This document shows positions 1 to 6,101 of a stretch of DNA of 8,123 nucleotides, in pieces; positions within the stretch are counted from its first letter, which is position 1, and each line of letters opens with the position of its first letter. Position numbers and translations under genes: made by a program. The notes beneath the pieces were generated by a model, which saw nothing but the letters and a program-made list of their open reading frames with translations, made no database searches and was not told the origin of the DNA. The stretch lies in the NCBI GenBank assembly GCA_005773755.1, contig SXHE01000652.1, positions 1-8,123 on the forward strand, read 5' to 3'. Origin of the DNA: Planctomycetia bacterium. GTDB lineage: Bacteria > Planctomycetota > Planctomycetia > Gemmatales > Gemmataceae.

Positions 1-441
1 AAGCAAGACCCGGCGCTGGTGACGAAGGCCCCGAAGATCAAGAAGGAGTTCGGTCTGATCGACTGGACGAAGCCCGCGGACTACATCGAGCGGTTCGTCC
101 GCGCGATGCAACCGTGGCCCACCGCGTACACGTTCCTGCACCGACCGGGCAAAGAACCGATGCGGGTGATTATTGCCACAACGCGCGGTGGTAGTGTCCG
201 ATCTCCTTCTGGGCCGTTCTCGCCGGGAACCGTCTGTGGAACCTACGAGTGCCCGAAGGAGATAGCGCAAATCCCTGGTGAGCAGTCGTGGATCGCAATT
301 AACATTCAAGTGGGAGAAGGTGGCACAGTGTTCGTGTCCGAACTCCAGCCTGCGGGGAAGAAGAAGATGACGGCGGACGAGTTCCTGCGCGGCTATCCCA
401 TCGTTGAAGGCATGCGCTTCGGGCCGGAAGTGCTGACATGA
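1..441 (+). CDS. fmt: Methionyl-tRNA formyltransferase, C-terminal part (5' end outside window)
   Basis: The frame is open from base 1 and ends at TGA 439-441, so only the last 146 codons are present. A GTG at 19 is not needed as a start because the homology-bearing frame continues upstream. The protein would transfer a formyl group from 10-formyltetrahydrofolate to initiator Met-tRNA in the cytoplasm. What is visible is the C-terminal tRNA-binding (OB-fold) domain: the family-typical stretch IDWTKPADYIERFVRAMQPW near the start, then YTFL, then PGTV, and finally ELQPAGKKKMTADEFLRGYP, which matches the usual Fmt ending (LQPAGKKRM..xxFLRG). The N-terminal catalytic domain with the formyl-folate site lies outside the window, so activity cannot be judged. 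The stop overlaps the rsmB start as ATGA. Fmt-rsmB order is widespread in bacteria and supports the call. Confidence 0.93.
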   Translation, partial: KQDPALVTKAPKIKKEFGLIDWTKPADYIERFVRAMQPWPTAYTFLHRPGKEPMRVIIATTRGGSVRSPSGPFSPGTVCGTYECPKEIAQIPGEQSWIAINIQVGEGGTVFVSELQPAGKKKMTADEFLRGYPIVEGMRFGPEVLT

Positions 442-1907
442 CGATCACCGCCCGGCAAGTCGCAATCGATGTGCTCAATCGCTCGCGGGCGCGCGACGGG
501 TTCGCGTCCGAACTCGTGGACGAGGCGCTCGCCAGCGCGAACCTCTCGGCGCAGGATCGGCGGTTCGTCACACAACTGGTGTTCGGCGTGCTGCGGCGCG
601 GCGGCACGCTCGACGCGCTGCTCAAGCCGTTCATCAAAACCCCGCTGCACGCGGTCGAGCCGCGCGTGTGGGACGCGCTGCGGCTCGGCGCGTTCCAGCT
701 CACGTTCCTCACGCACGTCCCCAAGCACGCGGCCGTTCACGAAACCGTCGAGCTGGCGGCACACGCCGGTGTGGAGCGGGCGAAGGGCTTCGTCAACGGC
801 GTGCTCCGCCGCATCGCGGAGCTGGTGACGGACGACTTCATCGAGAAGCCGGGGGCCGACGCGGTGCCGTTTGATTGGCGCGAGGAACCCCTCCCCCCAA
901 CCCCCTCCCCTAAGAAGGGAGGGGGGGCAAAACAAATCGCAGTTCTTAGCCCCGCTCCCCTTGGGGGAGGTGTTGGGGAGGGGCCTACTTGCAACGGGCG
1001 CTACCGCAAGCTCACGCGCCCCGTGCTGCCTGACCCGCTCGCCGCGTCAGCGGCGTACTTCGCGGCGGGGCACTCGTTCCCGCAGTGGCTCGCGAACAAG
1101 TGGCTCGCGCGGTACGGCCCGGACGAATCCACGCGGCTCGGCTTCTGGTTCAACGCGCCGCCGCCGCTGTGGGTTCGCGTGAACAAGCTGCACGCCAGCC
1201 GCGAGAGCTACCGCATTCAGCTCGCTGCGGCGACCATTGACACCCAACCGGGCGAGCACTCGCAGTCGCTCCGGTTCCCCGAACACCACGCCATCCGCGA
1301 CCTGCCCGGCTATGCCGACGGCGACTTCGCGGTGCAGGATCACTCGTCGATGCTGGTCGCCAGCGCGCTCGGCGTGAAGCCGGGAATGCACGTCCTCGAC
1401 CTGTGCGCCGCGCCCGGCGGCAAGACCACGCACCTCATGGAGCTGATGGACAACCGCGGCCGGATCACCGCGTGCGACACCGAAGCCAAGCGGCTCGAAA
1501 CGGTGGCGGCGCTGTGCGACCGGCTCCGCATCGAGGGCGTCGAAACGGTGATGCTGAAGGAAGGCGGCGAGATACCAAACGGCCCCTTCGATGCTGCGTT
1601 AGTCGACGTGCCGTGCAGCAACACGGGCGTGATCGGCCGGCGGCCCGAGGTGCGGTGGCGGCTCAAGCCGAACGAGTTCGAGCACCTCGTTCGCTTGCAA
1701 ACGCGGCTGCTCATCGAAGCACTGGCGCGCGTGAAGCCGGGCGCGGCCGTCGTGTATTCGACGTGCAGCATCGAGCCGGAAGAGAACGAAGGCGTCGTCG
1801 GCGCGGTGTGCAAGGGGATGCGCGGCGTGAAACTCGAAGCGGAACACCGCTCGACGCCGGGCCGCCCGTCGGACGGCGGCTACTGGGCGCGCTTGAGGAA
1901 GGGCTGA
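438..1907 (+). CDS. rsmB: 16S rRNA (cytosine(967)-C5)-methyltransferase RsmB (Sun/Fmu family) with in-frame repeat insertion
   Basis: The 489-residue protein would transfer a methyl group from S-adenosylmethionine to C5 of C967 of 16S rRNA. Residues 1-140 form the NusB-like RNA-binding domain (ARQVAIDVLNR, then RRFVTQLVFGVLRR and KGFVNGVLRR). The Rossmann methyltransferase domain runs from about 295 to the end: VQDHSSMLVA, SAM-binding motif I DLCAAPGGKT (321-330), motif IV DVPCSNTG (390-397, Cys393) and motif VI STCSIEPEEN (441-450, Cys443). In E. coli RsmB the motif VI cysteine is the nucleophile and the motif IV cysteine releases the product; both are present. The start ATG at 438 overlaps the fmt stop, implying translational coupling. 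Oddity: residues 151-182 are encoded entirely by a C/G-rich palindromic repeat. Without it, the text on either side (AVPFDWR and NGRYRKLTRPVLPDP) would make a plausible linker. The 3' end overlaps the convergent export gene by 28 bp. Confidence 0.95.
   Translation: MTITARQVAIDVLNRSRARDGFASELVDEALASANLSAQDRRFVTQLVFGVLRRGGTLDALLKPFIKTPLHAVEPRVWDALRLGAFQLTFLTHVPKHAAVHETVELAAHAGVERAKGFVNGVLRRIAELVTDDFIEKPGADAVPFDWREEPLPPTPSPKKGGGAKQIAVLSPAPLGGGVGEGPTCNGRYRKLTRPVLPDPLAASAAYFAAGHSFPQWLANKWLARYGPDESTRLGFWFNAPPPLWVRVNKLHASRESYRIQLAAATIDTQPGEHSQSLRFPEHHAIRDLPGYADGDFAVQDHSSMLVASALGVKPGMHVLDLCAAPGGKTTHLMELMDNRGRITACDTEAKRLETVAALCDRLRIEGVETVMLKEGGEIPNGPFDAALVDVPCSNTGVIGRRPEVRWRLKPNEFEHLVRLQTRLLIEALARVKPGAAVVYSTCSIEPEENEGVVGAVCKGMRGVKLEAEHRSTPGRPSDGGYWARLRKG
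888..983. repeat. 96-bp palindromic MITE-like repeat inserted in frame in rsmB
   Basis: The block starts with CCCCTCCCCCCAACCCCCTC and ends with GGTGTTGGGGAGGGG, so its two ends are imperfect inverted repeats over roughly 35 bases. Each end also folds on itself. The left end has a 9-bp stem, CCCCCTCCC (901-909) with GGGAGGGGG (917-925). The right end has CTCCCC (955-960) with GGGGAG (964-969). Bases 928-950 form a short, less GC-rich core. The length, 96 bases, equals exactly 32 codons, and there is no stop in the rsmB frame. The encoded peptide begins PLPPTPSPKKGGG, a phrase I recall as a translation product of such repeats in many bacterial genomes. No clear target-site duplication or transposase is visible, so mobilisation in trans is an inference. 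It could also be an ancient expanded linker, but the dual hairpin structure argues for a repeat. Confidence 0.85.
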
Positions 1908-2677
1908 CTCGTGCCCGGCGCTTCGTCGCCCGGCTTCGGTCCCTTCCCGAACGGCCACCAACTGTCCGGCAGCAGGCCCGTCATGCGGCGGTACGCGGTG
2001 CCCAACCAGTCCGGCATCAGCCGCGACAAACTCGACTGCTTCGTTTCGCCGATGTACACCTGATCGTCGGGCATCAGCGGCACGTTCGTGCGCGGGTCGC
2101 CGTCCACCAGCACCGCGGGCACGTTCACGCGGAACACCTGCGGCTTACTCGCGGCGGCGACGTTCGGGCGGATCACATAGACTTGGTTGAGTTTCGAGCC
2201 GGGGGGCAACCCGCCGACGCGCTTCAGGAAGTCGATGACCGGTTCCGGCCCCTGATACGGCACCGCCCGCGCGCGGCCGCGCACCGGGCCGTACACAACG
2301 ACGCGACTACTGCGCGCCGCGGCCAGCGCCACGTTCACGCGGTCCGGCACGCACCCCGCGAGCGCCGCGAGGTCGGCGCGAATCTGCTCCAGTGTGCGGC
2401 CGTCGGCGCGCGGGTTGCCCGGCAGCACGAGCGGCAACCGGCCGTCCACGTCCACCACCGCGACAGCGTCCCAGTCGGGGTGGTCCGCGAACGTGACTTC
2501 GAGCACGTCCGGGCACGCGACCAGATACGCCGCGCTGGGCGCGGGCGCTTCGGCCGCGGCCTTCGGGTCCGGCGGCGTCGGGCACTTCTGCTGAAGGAAC
2601 TGCGTACCGGAGCAGCCCGCGAACAGCGCGAGCACCAGCGCGGCGCGCGTCCCGGCTTTAGCGGTGCGAAGTTCCAC
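1880..2677 (-). CDS. Polysaccharide biosynthesis/export lipoprotein (Wza-like, Poly_export + SLBB)
   Basis: The 265-residue protein is probably an outer-envelope lipoprotein of the polysaccharide export family, whose members form channels for exopolysaccharide. I chose GTG at 2677 because it gives a compact lipoprotein signal peptide: basic n-region (R4, K7, R11), hydrophobic ALVLALFA and lipobox LFAGC with Cys22. The frame stays open far upstream, but there it only shadows the neighbouring gene. Residues 51-110 resemble the Poly_export domain (YLVACPDVLEV, then VDVDGRLPLVLPG and TLEQIRADL). Residues about 126-200 resemble an SLBB fold (VVVYGPVRGRARAVPY, VIDFLKRVGGL, then MPDDQVYIGET). The usual GPGD motif reads ACPD here. 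A Trp/Pro-rich tail (about 218-265) follows. No Wzc-type kinase or polymerase lies next to it. It is 47 bp downstream of the 227-residue gene and its last 28 bp overlap rsmB tail-to-tail. No strong Shine-Dalgarno sequence precedes the GTG, so the start is less certain than the family. Confidence 0.85.
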   Translation of the reverse strand: MELRTAKAGTRAALVLALFAGCSGTQFLQQKCPTPPDPKAAAEAPAPSAAYLVACPDVLEVTFADHPDWDAVAVVDVDGRLPLVLPGNPRADGRTLEQIRADLAALAGCVPDRVNVALAAARSSRVVVYGPVRGRARAVPYQGPEPVIDFLKRVGGLPPGSKLNQVYVIRPNVAAASKPQVFRVNVPAVLVDGDPRTNVPLMPDDQVYIGETKQSSLSRLMPDWLGTAYRRMTGLLPDSWWPFGKGPKPGDEAPGTSQPFLKRAQ

Positions 2678-2724
2678 ACATCCGTTATCGACGGCACAAA
2701 CCGCACGGCTTGACGGAATCGAGG

Positions 2725-3408
2725 CTACTTCTTCCCCAGCAGCATGTCGAGCACCCAACACCCGCGGACGTGGACCTGCGCCGTGTCGCGGCAGTGGTTC
2801 AGGATCGGGTCGCTGTCGCATCCGGCGTCTTGGAGCGCGTCGGCCAGGATCGGCATCGCAGAGAACTCGTCGTCGATGTGGACCTGCCGCGCGAGGGCGA
2901 GCACCGTGTCGGTGCGCCACGCGGGCTTGATCTTCAGCTTCTTGTTGAACGGGTTGCCGAGCACCTCGCGCACGAGCACCGCCTGCGCCGTGTGCTCGGC
3001 GTCCATGTCGGGCAGGCCGCTGACGATGTCGTGCAGGCAACTGTAGACGAGGTAACGCAGCGTCTCTTGGAGGTCGCTCGCGACCGAGGCGGGTTCGACC
3101 GCGGCCAGCACGCCGAACGCGATCCCCCGGCCGGGTGCGTTCACCCGCCGGCCCGCGACCGCGTTCACCCGCGGGTACAGGCGGCGCAGCGTTTCGCTCT
3201 CGAACGGCGCGTCCGCCGCGACCGGGTCGGCGTAGTGCGCGGCGATGGCGTCGAGCGCGGCGATCATGGTCGCGTTCTTCAGGTGTGCCCGGTGCCGCCG
3301 GCAGCACGCGAGCATGAGCAGGTGCGCCTTGCGCTCGGTGAACCGCTCGCCCCAGTATTCGGCCAACCCCTCGCCGCTGGTGCCGGCCAGCCACTGCTTC
3401 TCGGTCAT
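2725..3408 (-). CDS. Uncharacterised Gemmata-type protein (CC.RRH / ILADALQDAGCD / HVRGCW family)
   Basis: This 227-residue soluble protein has no known function. It begins MTEKQWLAGTSGEGLAEYWG and has a Cys-Cys pair (C35, C36) in LACCRRHRAHLKN. The middle (about 70-145) is helix-like and includes SDLQETLRYLVYSCLHDIV. The C-terminal third is the diagnostic part: VLGNPFNKK (about 149-157), PAWRTDTVLALAR, PILADALQDAGCD (186-198), HCR (205-207) and HVRGCWVLDMLLGK (213-226). I recall many paralogues with this start and ending in Gemmata and relatives, usually annotated hypothetical. The conserved Cys/His residues could bind metal, but that is a guess. No signal peptide or membrane segment is seen. 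ATG at 3408 overlaps the TGA of the HAD phosphatase gene (ATGA), so the two are probably translated together; the export gene follows after 47 bp. Confidence 0.85.
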   Translation of the reverse strand: MTEKQWLAGTSGEGLAEYWGERFTERKAHLLMLACCRRHRAHLKNATMIAALDAIAAHYADPVAADAPFESETLRRLYPRVNAVAGRRVNAPGRGIAFGVLAAVEPASVASDLQETLRYLVYSCLHDIVSGLPDMDAEHTAQAVLVREVLGNPFNKKLKIKPAWRTDTVLALARQVHIDDEFSAMPILADALQDAGCDSDPILNHCRDTAQVHVRGCWVLDMLLGKK

Positions 3409-4232
3409 GCGTCACCCCACAGCCACGCGAGCAGTTCGGTCGCGTGTTCGTAATCGGGAACGATGAGGTCCGCGCCGGCGGCGATGAGCGTGTCGCGCTT
3501 GGCCGCGTTCACCCCTCCCACGCCGGCCGGGTTGCTGGCGACGCCCACCGCGACGCCGCCGGCCCGCTTCACCTCTTGCGTTTCCACCACGCCGTCGCCG
3601 AAGCCGATCAACTCGTGGCCGCGAATGCCGCTCTCGCGCACGGTCCGCTCGATCACGTCCCGCTTGCGGAAGCTAGCATCGTTGTCCTTCGGGGCCGCGA
3701 TGCGCCCGCCGACGTGGGCCGTCAGTTGCAGCAACTCGGCCTCGCGCGCGACGTGCGCGAGGTCGGTGCCGCTGGCGACGAACAGCGGGACGCCGCGGGC
3801 CTCGAACGCGCGCAATATGCCGTGCGCGTTCGGTACGACCCACTCCGCCGCCCGTGCGCGGCCCGATTCGAGATCGCCCCATCGAGCGTAAACGACCGCC
3901 AGGAGCGTGTCGAGGAACTGCCGAAGGTATACCGCGGGCGCGGCCGGGGTGCCACCGCGCGCGGCCACTTCTTCCGCGAACCGCTCCATCTGCCGGATCG
4001 TGGGGTGGCCGTTCAGAGCCATCACGAAGCTCTCGACGTGCGCCGCGCACGCCGGCTCCGGTTCGCGGATCAGCCGCTGGTCGCGCAAGTGGCCCATCAT
4101 CAGATCGACCATGACCCGCGGCCAGCCCTCGCGGACCAGCGACAGCGTGCCGTCGAAGTCGAACAGCGCGACGCGAAACGCCCCGCGCCGCACGCCGGAG
4201 TTGACCAGTTCGACCGAAGGGGGAAGGGACAT
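3405..4232 (-). CDS. HAD-superfamily hydrolase (probable phosphatase)
   Basis: The 275-residue cytoplasmic protein would dephosphorylate a small phosphorylated metabolite; the substrate is unknown. HAD motif I is FDFDGTL (24-30), with nucleophile Asp25 and acid/base Asp27. Motif II is VASGT (Ser154). The motif III lysine is probably Lys190 in SFRKRDVIER. Motif IV is GFGDGVVE (210-217), with Asp213 and a Glu217 in place of the second Asp. About 110 residues between motifs I and II form a helical C1-type cap with HPTIRQMERFAEEV. I recall relatives with GDGYVE at motif IV, so the Glu looks like a subfamily trait, not damage. ATG at 4232 was chosen because it begins MSLPPSVELV just before the fold; extending upstream only adds peptide encoded by the intergenic repeat. 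No clear Shine-Dalgarno sequence precedes it. It overlaps the next minus-strand gene by 4 bp. Confidence 0.92.
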   Translation of the reverse strand: MSLPPSVELVNSGVRRGAFRVALFDFDGTLSLVREGWPRVMVDLMMGHLRDQRLIREPEPACAAHVESFVMALNGHPTIRQMERFAEEVAARGGTPAAPAVYLRQFLDTLLAVVYARWGDLESGRARAAEWVVPNAHGILRAFEARGVPLFVASGTDLAHVAREAELLQLTAHVGGRIAAPKDNDASFRKRDVIERTVRESGIRGHELIGFGDGVVETQEVKRAGGVAVGVASNPAGVGGVNAAKRDTLIAAGADLIVPDYEHATELLAWLWGDA

Positions 4233-4244
4233 ACGAGAAGTTCC

Positions 4245-4279
4245 GAGTTGCGAGTTGTGAGTTGCGAGCTCCAAGTTGA
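4245..4279. repeat. Tandem 7-bp repeats (GAGTTGC type)
   Basis: Five consecutive 7-mers can be read: GAGTTGC, GAGTTGT, GAGTTGC, GAGCTCC and AAGTTGA. They lie 12 bases upstream of the HAD start codon on the minus strand. The same 7-mer in the opposite orientation (CAACTCG, GAGCTCG, CAACTTC) occurs at 4309-4329. Heptamer tandem repeats of this style are known in cyanobacteria (STRR repeats) and I recall similar text in planctomycetes; the function is unknown. Confidence 0.7.
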
Positions 4280-4326
4280 AGACGCTCGCCCCTTTGACTC
4301 TCCGTCCCCAACTCGGAGCTCGCAAC
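4261..4326. repeat. 18-bp inverted repeat / potential long hairpin
   Basis: GTTGCGAGCTCCAAGTTG at 4261-4278 is the reverse complement of CAACTCGGAGCTCGCAAC at 4309-4326 at 17 of 18 positions, with a 30-base loop. The single mismatch becomes a U-G wobble in minus-strand RNA, so the stem would be unbroken in a transcript leading into the HAD gene. It could be a leader structure, a terminator-like block between divergent genes, or just two facing copies of the heptamer repeat. There is no T-tract on either side. Confidence 0.7.
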
Positions 4327-4392
4327 TTCCTCTTGGGGTTGCTCCGTCCGCGCCGGTGCGGTATTCCCCGCAGTCTACCCAGAGGGGGCGGT

Positions 4393-6078
4393 ATGCGCGG
4401 ACGGTGGGCGGATCTCGTGTGGCTTCTCGCGGTCGGGCTGGCGTCGTCGGCGTGGTGTCTGACGGCCGCGGCGCGGGTCGGTGTCACGTTCGACGAGCCG
4501 TTTTACGTGAAGGCCGGGCTGGTGAGCTGGCGCACCGGCAGCAACAAGCTGCTGATGAAGGCCGGCACGATGCCGCTGCCGGTCGACGTGCAGACCCTGC
4601 CCGTGTACCTCTGGGAGCGGCACCGCGGCGCGGAGTTCGACCCGGCCGCGGACCTGCACACGGTGTTGCCCGTGTGCCGCGCGGCGAACCTCGTGTTCTG
4701 GTGGCTGGCGCTCGTGTACACGATGCGCCTGGGGCGCACGTTCGGCGGGGCGTGGGGCGGGCGGCTCGCGGTCGCGCTGGTCGCGTGCGACCCCAACTTG
4801 CTCGCGCACGCCGCGCTCGCCACCACCGACACCGCGAGTCTCGCGCTGCTGCTGGTACTGATCTACCACTTCCACCACTGTTACGTGCCGGGCGCGGGGT
4901 ACGCGCGCCGCGTGGTGGTGCCCGGCGTGCTGTACGGGCTGGCGCTCCTGGCGAAGGCGTCCGCGCTCGCGTTCGGGCCGCAGGCGATGCTCGTTCTCGC
5001 GCTGTGGAGCCTGGCGCGGGCCGGTGCGCTCACGGCCCCGGAGGGCAGTTCGCTGCGCGCGAAGGGCGTTCACGTCTGGCACGCGACGTACCAGTTTCGC
5101 AAGGACATCATTGGCATCGGGCTTATCGGCATGGTGGTGGTGTTCGGCTACTGTGGGTGCGACTGGGGCACCGAGCCGTCGTTCATCAAGTGGACGGACA
5201 CGTTGCCCGAAGGCGACCTGAAGCGAACCATGACGCCGGTCAGTCACAACCTGAAAATCTTCACCAACGCCGGCGAAGCGCTGCTGCAGCAGATCAAGCA
5301 CAACATGCGCGGGCACGGGACGTACCTGCTGGGCGAATGGCACACGCGGGCGACACCGGCGTACTTCTTCTTCGCGCTCGCGATGAAGGTGCCGCTGCCC
5401 GCGCTCGTGCTGCTGCTGGCCGCGCTCGTCGCGCACCCCCGGCGGCTGCTGCTCCCGACCGCCGGCGTCGCGCTCCTGCTGCTCGCGTTCACGCCGAACT
5501 GTCGCGTGCAGATCGGCGTCCGGTTCGTGTTTCTGCTGATGACGCTCGCGTACATCACGGTGGCCGCGGCAATCGCGCGCGGCTGGGCCGAGCGCGATTC
5601 GCACAACGGGCGCGCGGTCCCGCGGTGGCTGGTCGCGGCGCTCGTCGCGGGGATCGGGGGCGCGTCGGTGTGGGTGTGGCCGCACGGCCTGAGCTACTTC
5701 AATCAGGCCTGGGGCGGCCCGGAGGCCGGGCGCGAGCTGCTGCACGATTCCAATTACGACTGGGGGCAGGGCGTGCCCGAGTTGCGGGCGTGGAACGAAG
5801 CCCACAACGGCGGCGAACCGCTGTGCGTGTGGTACTACGGGGCCGACCCGGACGCCGGGCGCGCGCCGCTCGTTCTGGTGAACCTGAGCTGGAAGCCGTC
5901 CGCGACTGCGGCCGAGGTGCCGGCCCATTGCCCGACGAAGTACCTCGCGGTGAACGTCGGGTTGCTCGCCAACAACCCCGCGCCGACGCCGATGCACGCG
6001 GTCGCGCGGGAGTGGGTTCTGACGCGCCCCGTCGTCGCGCGGACGATGCACTTCGACATCGTCCGCGTGCGCGACTGA
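4393..6078 (+). CDS. Multi-pass membrane glycosyltransferase, GT39/ArnT-like (PMT_2 type)
   Basis: The 561-residue integral membrane protein resembles GT-C fold glycosyltransferases that move a sugar from a polyprenyl-phosphate carrier onto protein or lipid at the outer face of the cytoplasmic membrane. The first membrane segment (about 6-28) is followed by VTFDEPFYVKAG, the acidic loop motif typical of the fold. Several further hydrophobic segments follow, including VFWWLALVY, a leucine-rich stretch before LIYHFHH, VVPGVLYGLALLA, IIGIGLIGMVVVF, ALVLLLAALVA, VALLLLAF and WLVAALVAGIGGA. Near the C-terminus SYFNQAWGGPEAGRELLHDS runs into NYDWGQGVPELRAW, a signature I know from this family (SNxDWGQDL). 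ATG at 4393 is preceded by AGAGGGGG; an earlier ATG at 4276 lies inside the repeat and would add a non-family basic leader. The acceptor and sugar are unknown. The following gene starts 23 bp downstream, suggesting an operon. Confidence 0.88.
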   Translation: MRGRWADLVWLLAVGLASSAWCLTAAARVGVTFDEPFYVKAGLVSWRTGSNKLLMKAGTMPLPVDVQTLPVYLWERHRGAEFDPAADLHTVLPVCRAANLVFWWLALVYTMRLGRTFGGAWGGRLAVALVACDPNLLAHAALATTDTASLALLLVLIYHFHHCYVPGAGYARRVVVPGVLYGLALLAKASALAFGPQAMLVLALWSLARAGALTAPEGSSLRAKGVHVWHATYQFRKDIIGIGLIGMVVVFGYCGCDWGTEPSFIKWTDTLPEGDLKRTMTPVSHNLKIFTNAGEALLQQIKHNMRGHGTYLLGEWHTRATPAYFFFALAMKVPLPALVLLLAALVAHPRRLLLPTAGVALLLLAFTPNCRVQIGVRFVFLLMTLAYITVAAAIARGWAERDSHNGRAVPRWLVAALVAGIGGASVWVWPHGLSYFNQAWGGPEAGRELLHDSNYDWGQGVPELRAWNEAHNGGEPLCVWYYGADPDAGRAPLVLVNLSWKPSATAAEVPAHCPTKYLAVNVGLLANNPAPTPMHAVAREWVLTRPVVARTMHFDIVRVRD

Positions 6079-6101
6079 ACGACTACCGGAGGCCCCTCGC
6101 G

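Larger units (their letters stand above)
4233..4392. other. Divergent intergenic region between HAD and glycosyltransferase genes
   Basis: These 160 bp separate a minus-strand and a plus-strand operon and so should contain both promoters. I could not assign a convincing -35/-10 pair on either strand. The region is dominated by short repeats (listed separately). A purine-rich AGAGGGGGCGGT just before ATG 4393 is a plausible ribosome binding site for the glycosyltransferase. Confidence 0.6.

Noticed and set aside
888..983. C/G-rich direct-repeat block as a CRISPR or terminator
   Set aside because: There is only one copy with no spacer-repeat pattern, and it is inside an intact coding sequence without a T-tract.
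2678..3415. N-terminal extension of the export protein frame to 3415
   Set aside because: The upstream translation is an Arg-rich shadow of the 227-residue gene. The GTG at 2677 gives a proper lipoprotein signal peptide.
3594..3605. HAD motif IV with Glu in place of the second Asp as a sign of inactivation
   Set aside because: I recall GDGYVE in related HAD proteins, and Glu can serve in this position. All other catalytic motifs are intact.
4276..4392. Upstream ATG 4276 as start of the glycosyltransferase
   Set aside because: It lies within the inverted repeat, adds 39 non-family residues before the first membrane segment, and has a poorer ribosome binding site than ATG 4393.
4375..6051. 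558-codon minus-strand frame opposite the glycosyltransferase
   Set aside because: It has low-complexity Arg/His/Pro/Gln-rich text with no family features, while the plus-strand protein has clear membrane segments and motifs.
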